DNA from: Rhodanobacteraceae bacterium
GTDB lineage: Bacteria > Pseudomonadota > Gammaproteobacteria > Xanthomonadales > Xanthomonadaceae
Length of the DNA: 64,000 nucleotides
Direction: 5' to 3'
Assembly: GCA_024233975.1 (NCBI GenBank)
Contig: JACKOX010000002.1
Span: 62,001 to 126,000, forward strand
Numbering within the stretch: the stretch's first letter is position 1; each line of letters begins with the position of its first letter. Of the stretch, positions 59,301 to 64,000 are shown piece after piece. The notes beneath the pieces were generated by a model, which saw nothing but the letters and a program-made list of their open reading frames with translations, made no database searches and was not told where the DNA came from. The translations under genes were made by a program, and so were the position numbers.

Positions 59301-60433
59301 CCGCTTGGTTACGGCACCACTGGGCCCCCATCGCCGGCATCAGCGACGCCAGATGCAGCACCCGCGGCAGCAGCCAGCTGTATGCGGTATCGACTTCCGG
59401 CTCCGCGCTGCTGGTGCTGGAGCGTATACTTGATGGTTCCACTGAGTCCGCTGCGGTCCTGCATGACGGTGACAGCGGACTGGACGTCGTCAGCGGGCTG
59501 GTGGTGTTCGTCGATTTGCGGTAACGCCGGATGGCCTGCAGCTGTTTAATCACGGTTCACGCCGTAGCCTGGTTGTGTTGTTTGCGTTGATGCCGATACC
59601 GGCGACCTGTCGTTCCGCCAGCAGTTCACGTCAGGACAGGGTGTTGTCGTACTGGGCGGCGTGCGTGGAAGTGTCCGCAGCAGCAGGCCAGGCCTTCGTA
59701 GCCCGCGCCAGGCGCGGTTCGTGCCTGTTCCCGATCCGGACGGCGACGTCGCCGCTGATCAGGTGCGCGACAGCATCGGCTCCTTCGGAAGCAGAAGTGA
59801 CGTCATCACGGTGCCGACCCTGCATTCGCGATCGCCACCATTTCCGCAATGGCGGGCCTCGCGCGCCGTGAGCTGGTGCTGAAATCGACGCCAGCAGCGC
59901 AGGCTGCTGTTCGGCGTGCAGCGCCAGGGCAGGCCAGGATGGATCGCCTGGTGGTAGCGCGCCTTCGCCATGGCGGGTGATGTCGATGCGTTAGCCGCGA
60001 CACCGCCGTAACCTGTTCGTGCCGCAGGTGATGGCAGCAAATTAACTGGCTGCGCTGGTCGGCGCATCCCTACGACGGGTGCAGGCCTGGCATCGCTGTG
60101 GATGGCGCCAGCTCCGGCTACCTTTGGCCGACGCGGGCGGCATGCGGCGCGTCGCGCGTGACTGGGCGACAGCTCGCTGGATCGCTTTCGGCTGCAGCCG
60201 GCGGCGCCGGTACGTCGCCACGACTGTTGTATCGATGGCGGCGATCTCTACCCTATCCGCGATGAGCGGGCTGATCGATCACTGAGAACGGGCATTCCGC
60301 GCTGTCTGACCTTAGGTGGCGTGGAAGACCCACAGCCACGGAAGCATCGATCTCGGCGTTAGCGGCTGGGGAGCATGGCGTTCGGCACCCAGCCGTCCGG
60401 TCGAAAACTGCGCTGGCATCTCAACAACGCGTA
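46390..60433. other. About 14 kb stretch of indel-rich, probably unpolished sequence
   Basis: No frame on either strand stays open for more than about 260 codons here, and most are under 100, although this genome's GC content normally gives long open frames even antisense. The gene content can still be followed by switching frames every 50-250 bases, and known motifs continue across each break. The left border is inside the OPT gene and the right border is inside the giant DUF11 gene, both sharp. This points to local sequence error rather than biology, because the same density continues across gene ends and non-coding gaps. Coordinates inside are approximate by up to several tens of bases. 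Confidence 0.8.
47347..48497 (+). pseudogene. LuxR-family regulator, broken by indels
   Basis: The 3' end shows a LuxR-type DNA-binding domain: REIEVLR-GVIQ-RLRNREIAE at about 48330-48395 and then KHLENIYAKLGVSGRAGIF at about 48405-48465, with stop TGA at 48495-48497. The likely start is ATG 47347, 12 bases after the OPT stop, or ATG 47363. That gives about 375 residues if indels are corrected, larger than a simple response regulator. The N-terminal 270 residues cannot be assigned. Fragments such as FDPEVNLHFQLLSTCFTAVLVLRTLEARA just before the HTH look like the helical linker common in this type. It might regulate the OPT gene or the giant surface-protein operon. Confidence 0.6.
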
Positions 60434-62194
60434 GTGATCCCAAGCCCATCAATGGCACAGATCCGCAAATGTGACAACATCGGTACAGACACCCGCGAAT
60501 CTGTCGGTATAATCGGATCACCAACCAAGTCAGGCGCGGTGGAAGCGGTTGCCGGCGAGGCGATCGTCTACCAGATACACGTCGACAACGCGGGTCCCAG
60601 CAGCGCACTGGGCGCGACGGTGTTCGATGATTTCGCCGACGCCATCATTTCCTTCGACTGGACCTGCACGGCAACCACCGGTTCCAGCTGCGCGGCCAGT
60701 GGCAGCGGCACCGGCGACCTTTCGGTGCCGGTGGACATCCTGCCGGGTGGCAGCGTCGATCTGGAGATCCACGCGCTGATCGACCCGTCCTACCTCGGGC
60801 CGCTGGACAACCAGGCAACGATGATCCCCGAGCCGGGCGCCACCGACCCGAATCCGGGCAACGACGCCAGTGACAGCCCGACGGCCGCCGTGCATGCCGA
60901 AGTCGACCTGACCGTGAGCAAGAGCAACGGCGTCGATGAGGTAGTTGCCGGCACGTCCACCAGCTACCAGATCACCGTGTTCAACAACGGCCCGAGTGAC
61001 GCGCCGCAGGTCCGCATCGAGGATCTGCTGCCGATGGAGCTGGCTTCTGTGAGCTGGAGCTGCGCGGCGACCGGCAGTGGCAGCTGCCCGGCCAGCGGCA
61101 CCGGCGACCTCGACTTCTCCGCCGCCATTCCGGCCGGCGAGCAGCTCGACATCGTGGTCAACACCTTCGTGCTTCCGGAATCCGAGGGAGCGGTCGTCAA
61201 CACGGTCACCGCCACCATCGAGGACGAGGCCATCGAACGCCAGCCTTCGGACAACCAGGCGACCGACACCGACAGCATCCTCATCCAGCACGACGTGCGG
61301 GTCGAGATCACCGCCGGCATGGATCCGTTCGATCCAGGCGGCATCGACAGCCTGCCGTTGACGGTACGCGTGGTGAACGACGGTCCCTCGACGGCCCACG
61401 AGCTGGTGCTGACGCTGGACTTCTCGGCATCCGTCCAGCTGGTTCCGCCGACCGGCTGCTCGATGGTCACGCCCTCGCAGATGGCCTGCGACCTTGGCGA
61501 TGTCTCGCCGAACGGCGTGCGCATCTTCGAGCTCGCGTTGTCCGGTCTGCCGCCGGCGCCGGGCACCTTCACGGCCACTGCCACGGCGGCCGCGCGCGAA
61601 GCCGACACCGCGCCGCCGAACAATGTCGCCAGCGTATCGGTGACGCTGGTGTCGGGTGGCGACATCGAAGTCAGCATCGACAATGGCAGGGACAGCGTCA
61701 GCCCGGGCGATGCGCTGGAGTACGAGATCATCGTCGAGAACCGCGGTTCGCAGACGGTCAGCAGCATCAACGTCACCTCCGCCGTACAGGCGGAGCTGCA
61801 GTCGCCGGCGTGGACCTGTACGGCCAGTGCCGGGGTGAGCTGCAGCAGTGGCAGCGGCAGTCCGTTGTCGGATGTCCTCGTGTTGGCACGCGGCCAGCGC
61901 GTGACCTACCGGCTTACCGGCACGGTGGATCCGAGCCTGACGGACGGCATGCTGCCGATCCTGCTGCGCCAGGAAGTCACTGCCGACACGCCAGTGGGTG
62001 CCGATTTCCGTCCGGCCAACAACGTGGCGGTGGATGAGGACCTCATCTATCGCGGCCTGTTCGCGGATGGCTTCGAGGACGTGGCGGCGCCGCGTACCGG
62101 TAGCGGCAGCGATTTCCTCACGCCGCGCGAATGCGCGCTGCTGGGGGATCCGGATGCCTGCAACGGCAGCCAGTCGGGAGGTGAAACCGAATGA
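48896..62194 (+). pseudogene. Giant secreted DUF11 / beta-propeller protein, frame broken up to about 60433
   Basis: Read by switching frame, this is one long protein of about 4,430 residues. The start is a signal-peptide region at about 48896 (ATG-H, then RSTRSFRGATFLMLLSAGALSASA if one inserted C is removed). Modules visible include DUF11-type repeats, each with a W-T/S-C...C pair, at about 49.5, 51.2, 52.0, 59.3, 60.7, 61.1 and 61.8 kb. YVTN/lactonase-type propeller blades are at about 53.1-54.0 (LAVFSRDANTGLLTFQQVFRDGQGG), 55.1, 56.3-57.3 and 59.4-59.7 kb. DLSITKSNNQVSVVGGETVQYEVVVRNAGPSN at 54.47 kb is a clear DUF11 opening. Very large DUF11 proteins are surface or extracellular structural proteins. 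The end is clean (next entry). It is probably intact in the organism. Confidence 0.65.
60434..62194 (+). CDS. Intact 3' part of the giant DUF11 protein
   Basis: There are 586 continuous codons of the giant gene. Four DUF11/CARDB-like modules follow one another: AVAGEAIVYQIHVDNAGPSSALGATV..FDWTCTATTGSSC; VVAGTSTSYQITVFNNGPSDAPQVRI..VSWSCAATGSGSC; SLPLTVRVVNDGPSTAHELVL; and DSVSPGDALEYEIIVENRGSQTV..PAWTCTASAGVSC. Then follows NNVAVDEDLIYRGLFADGFEDVAAP, an internal copy of the GFE tail, and about 40 hydrophilic residues ending SGGETE. Transcription must begin far upstream; the apparent start at 60434 is only where the frame opens. The stop overlaps the ATG of the prolyl isomerase gene. Confidence 0.85.
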   Translation: MIPSPSMAQIRKCDNIGTDTRESVGIIGSPTKSGAVEAVAGEAIVYQIHVDNAGPSSALGATVFDDFADAIISFDWTCTATTGSSCAASGSGTGDLSVPVDILPGGSVDLEIHALIDPSYLGPLDNQATMIPEPGATDPNPGNDASDSPTAAVHAEVDLTVSKSNGVDEVVAGTSTSYQITVFNNGPSDAPQVRIEDLLPMELASVSWSCAATGSGSCPASGTGDLDFSAAIPAGEQLDIVVNTFVLPESEGAVVNTVTATIEDEAIERQPSDNQATDTDSILIQHDVRVEITAGMDPFDPGGIDSLPLTVRVVNDGPSTAHELVLTLDFSASVQLVPPTGCSMVTPSQMACDLGDVSPNGVRIFELALSGLPPAPGTFTATATAAAREADTAPPNNVASVSVTLVSGGDIEVSIDNGRDSVSPGDALEYEIIVENRGSQTVSSINVTSAVQAELQSPAWTCTASAGVSCSSGSGSPLSDVLVLARGQRVTYRLTGTVDPSLTDGMLPILLRQEVTADTPVGADFRPANNVAVDEDLIYRGLFADGFEDVAAPRTGSGSDFLTPRECALLGDPDACNGSQSGGETE

Positions 62195-63186
62195 AGGCCG
62201 CCGGCTGGATTCCACCGCTTCTGATCGGCGCCGCAGTGGGTGCCGTGGGCGCCTGGTGGTGGCTGCGTCCCGTGGACACGGGCGAGGGCGCGCCGTCGCA
62301 GTGGGTGGCGCGGATCGGTGACAGCTACATCAGCGTCGACCGCTACCGTGCCGAAATGCGGCGGCGCGGTGGCGGCATTCCCGGACAGTTCCACGACGAT
62401 AGCCAGAAGCTCGCACTGCTCGACGAGATCGTCTACCAGCAGGCGCTGGTGGAGCGTGCGCGAAAGGACCATATCGACCAGCTGCCCGAGGTGCGTCGCT
62501 CCATCGACCAGATCCTCGCCAGCCAGGTGCTCAAGCGCGATCTTCGCGACGAGCAGGAGAAGGTGCAGGTCAGTGATGCGATGGTCCGTGCCTTCTACGA
62601 CGCCAACGTGGACAGCTATCGCGTGCCCGAACGGCGGCGCATCGCGATGATCCGCATCGGCGTGCCCGATGGTGCCACTGACGAGCAATGGTCGGCAGCG
62701 CAGGCGCGGATTAGCGAAGCCCGCGAAAAGGCGCTGGCGCTGGATGGAGATGTCGTGCATTTCGGCAACGTCGCCCAGACCTATTCGGACGACCAGGCCA
62801 GCCGCTATCGCGGCGGCGTGGTGGGCTGGATTGCCACCGGTTCACCGGAGCGCTACGGACGCGATCCGGTCGTGCTCGATGCGGCGGCCAGGCTGGAAAA
62901 ACCGGGCGACCTGTCCGAGCCGCTGCGCGGCGCCGACGGCTGGTACCTGGTGCGCCTGGTCGACGTCAGCGAATCCAGAGCGCGCTCCTTCGACGAGCTG
63001 GAGGCGGGCATCCGCCAGCGGCTTCGCCAGGAAGGCATGCGCTCGCTGGAACAGAGTTTCCGACAGCAGGTGATCAGCGAGGCCAAGCCCACCGTGCGCA
63101 AGGACGTACTCGCGCGTATCGAACCCCTCTCGCCGCCGGCGGGCGATCCCACGCCCACGCCACCACCGCTGCCCACCAAGGGATAA
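62191..63186 (+). CDS. Membrane-anchored parvulin-type peptidyl-prolyl isomerase (SurA/PpiD-like)
   Basis: The 331-residue protein has an N-terminal anchor helix (WIPPLLIGAAVGAVGAWWWL) and a SurA-like N-domain (VARIGDSYISVDRYRAEMRRRG, then LDEIVYQQALVERARKDHI and SQVLKRDLRDEQEKVQVSD). A parvulin domain follows (FYDANVDSYRVPERRRIAMIRIG, FGNVAQTYSDDQASRYRGGVVGWI, LEKPGDLSEPLRGADGWYLVRLVD) and then a proline/threonine tail (PTPTPPPLPTKG). It folds exported proteins in the periplasm. Its ATG overlaps the giant gene's stop (ATGA), so it is most likely the dedicated chaperone of that protein. Confidence 0.9.
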   Translation: MKAAGWIPPLLIGAAVGAVGAWWWLRPVDTGEGAPSQWVARIGDSYISVDRYRAEMRRRGGGIPGQFHDDSQKLALLDEIVYQQALVERARKDHIDQLPEVRRSIDQILASQVLKRDLRDEQEKVQVSDAMVRAFYDANVDSYRVPERRRIAMIRIGVPDGATDEQWSAAQARISEAREKALALDGDVVHFGNVAQTYSDDQASRYRGGVVGWIATGSPERYGRDPVVLDAAARLEKPGDLSEPLRGADGWYLVRLVDVSESRARSFDELEAGIRQRLRQEGMRSLEQSFRQQVISEAKPTVRKDVLARIEPLSPPAGDPTPTPPPLPTKG

Positions 63187-63190
63187 CGAC

Positions 63191-64000
63191 ATGAAGCGGA
63201 CATTCAACCTCCTCAGCTCCCTGGCGCTTTCCGCGCTGCTGCTCTGTGCCGGCGGCATGGCGCGTGCGGCGGATGCCGAACAGACGTTCACGCTGCAGCC
63301 CGGGTGGAACGCCATCTACGTGGAGCTTGAGCCGAACCAGGCGGACATCGAGGATGTCTTCGCCGGCCTGCCGGTCGCCAGCGTCTGGCGCTGGATTCCG
63401 ACCAACGGCGGACCGGAGTTCATCACCGATCCGGCGGAGTCGCTGCAGAACATCGACGGCTGGTTTGCCTGGTTCCCGGAGCCGAAGCCGGAGGCCTTCC
63501 TCAGCAACCTGTTCAAGATCAGCGGCAACACGGCGTACCTGGTCAAGCTGGAAGGCAGCGCCTCGCGGCAGCTCACCATCACCGGCAAGCCCCGCTTGAA
63601 GCCGATCGCCTGGCAGCCGAACAGCTTCACCCTGACCGGCCTCCCGGTCTCGCGCAGCAACCCGCCCAGTTTCTCCGAATATTTCTCCGCCTCCACCGCG
63701 CACCAGAGCCAGCCGATGTACACGCTGGGCAGCAACGGACAATGGACGCTGGTCACCTCGCCGGGCAGTACCAATATCGAGTCGGGTCGCGCCTACTGGA
63801 TCTACACCAAGGGTAATTCCCGCTACCAGGGCCGCATGCGCGTGGTGCTGGACCAGGGTGAAACGCTGGAATACAGCGCCGCGTTGACCGAAGTGCGCAT
63901 CGTGCTGCGCAACCAGAGTGATCTGCCGGGCAGTTTCGAGCTGCAGCGCCTGGGTGCTGGCGACCTGCCGCTGAGCTATCTGGTGGTCGATCCGGAATCC
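63191..64000 (+). CDS. Secreted protein, unknown (3' end off the right edge)
   Basis: 270 codons are visible from ATG 63191, four bases after the isomerase stop. Signal peptide: LLSSLALSALLLCAGGMARA. The mature part begins TFTLQPGWNAIYVELEPNQADIEDVF, then VASVWRWIPTNGGPEF, ENIDGWFAWFP-like segment at about residue 95, and LTGLPVSRSNPPSF; these are beta-rich with many tryptophans. I do not recognise the domain. Position as third gene of the giant-protein operon suggests an outer-surface partner or secretion factor. A much longer protein is possible because no stop is in sight. Confidence 0.75.
   Translation, partial: MKRTFNLLSSLALSALLLCAGGMARAADAEQTFTLQPGWNAIYVELEPNQADIEDVFAGLPVASVWRWIPTNGGPEFITDPAESLQNIDGWFAWFPEPKPEAFLSNLFKISGNTAYLVKLEGSASRQLTITGKPRLKPIAWQPNSFTLTGLPVSRSNPPSFSEYFSASTAHQSQPMYTLGSNGQWTLVTSPGSTNIESGRAYWIYTKGNSRYQGRMRVVLDQGETLEYSAALTEVRIVLRNQSDLPGSFELQRLGAGDLPLSYLVVDPES

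Noticed and set aside
46390..60433. Many small plus- and minus-strand genes of 60-260 codons
   Set aside because: They are fragments or shadows in an indel-rich block; recognisable motifs run across their boundaries, so listing each as a gene would be false.
46390..62194. Natural pseudogenisation of the OPT and DUF11 genes
   Set aside because: Not excluded, but the even density of indels, abrupt edges within two genes and intact coupled downstream genes make sequence error the better explanation.
60530..62215. 561-codon open frame on the minus strand
   Set aside because: Antisense of the clean DUF11 modules; no motif or start signal.

Overview
The window is GC-rich, gene-dense chromosomal DNA. 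It most resembles a gammaproteobacterium of the Lysobacterales (Xanthomonadales). That placement is inferred from a xanthomonadin/aryl-polyene-type pigment cluster with its own chorismatase, a pyrophosphate-dependent phosphofructokinase together with a membrane pyrophosphatase, a short-type adenylate kinase, and several secreted proteins ending in an F-x-x-G-F-E/Q tail. I saw no rRNA, tRNA or CRISPR.

Layout. 1-3.0 kb: DUF2207 and LemA membrane proteins plus a YdeI-like protein. 3.0-11.4 kb: two secreted beta-helix proteins (one frameshifted), then an overlapping ECF sigma factor / Ser-Thr kinase pair, all on the minus strand. 11.5-13.5 kb: H+-pyrophosphatase. 13.8-31.4 kb: an aryl-polyene (xanthomonadin-like) cluster. 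It has a chorismatase supplying hydroxybenzoate, an AMP-ligase to activate the starter, one ACP, a ketosynthase with its chain-length factor, a ketoreductase, two hotdog dehydratases, an LpxL-like acyltransferase, a GT2 glycosyltransferase, a LolA/MMPL export pair and two flavin-halogenase-like proteins. 31.4-36.5 kb: a small 40-bp repeat array and two more secreted beta-helix proteins. 36.7-45.3 kb: housekeeping genes (PPi-PFK, adk, mpl, LON-domain protein, a DedA-PAP2-LssY fusion, an SDR) with an intact IS5-family element between adk and mpl.

About 46.39-60.43 kb is anomalous. Gene content is still recognisable (the end of an OPT transporter, a LuxR-type regulator, then a giant secreted DUF11/beta-propeller protein), but no frame stays open for long, because small indels occur throughout. 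The damage starts inside one gene and ends inside another, with clean sequence on both sides. I read this mainly as an unpolished or error-rich stretch of assembly rather than biological decay. If it were corrected, a single gene of about 13.3 kb (about 4,430 residues) would run from near 48896 to 62194.

The giant gene overlaps a membrane-anchored parvulin prolyl isomerase by 4 bases, followed closely by another secreted protein that runs off the right edge. This looks like a three-gene unit for making and folding a very large surface or extracellular protein, and it is the least described system in the window.
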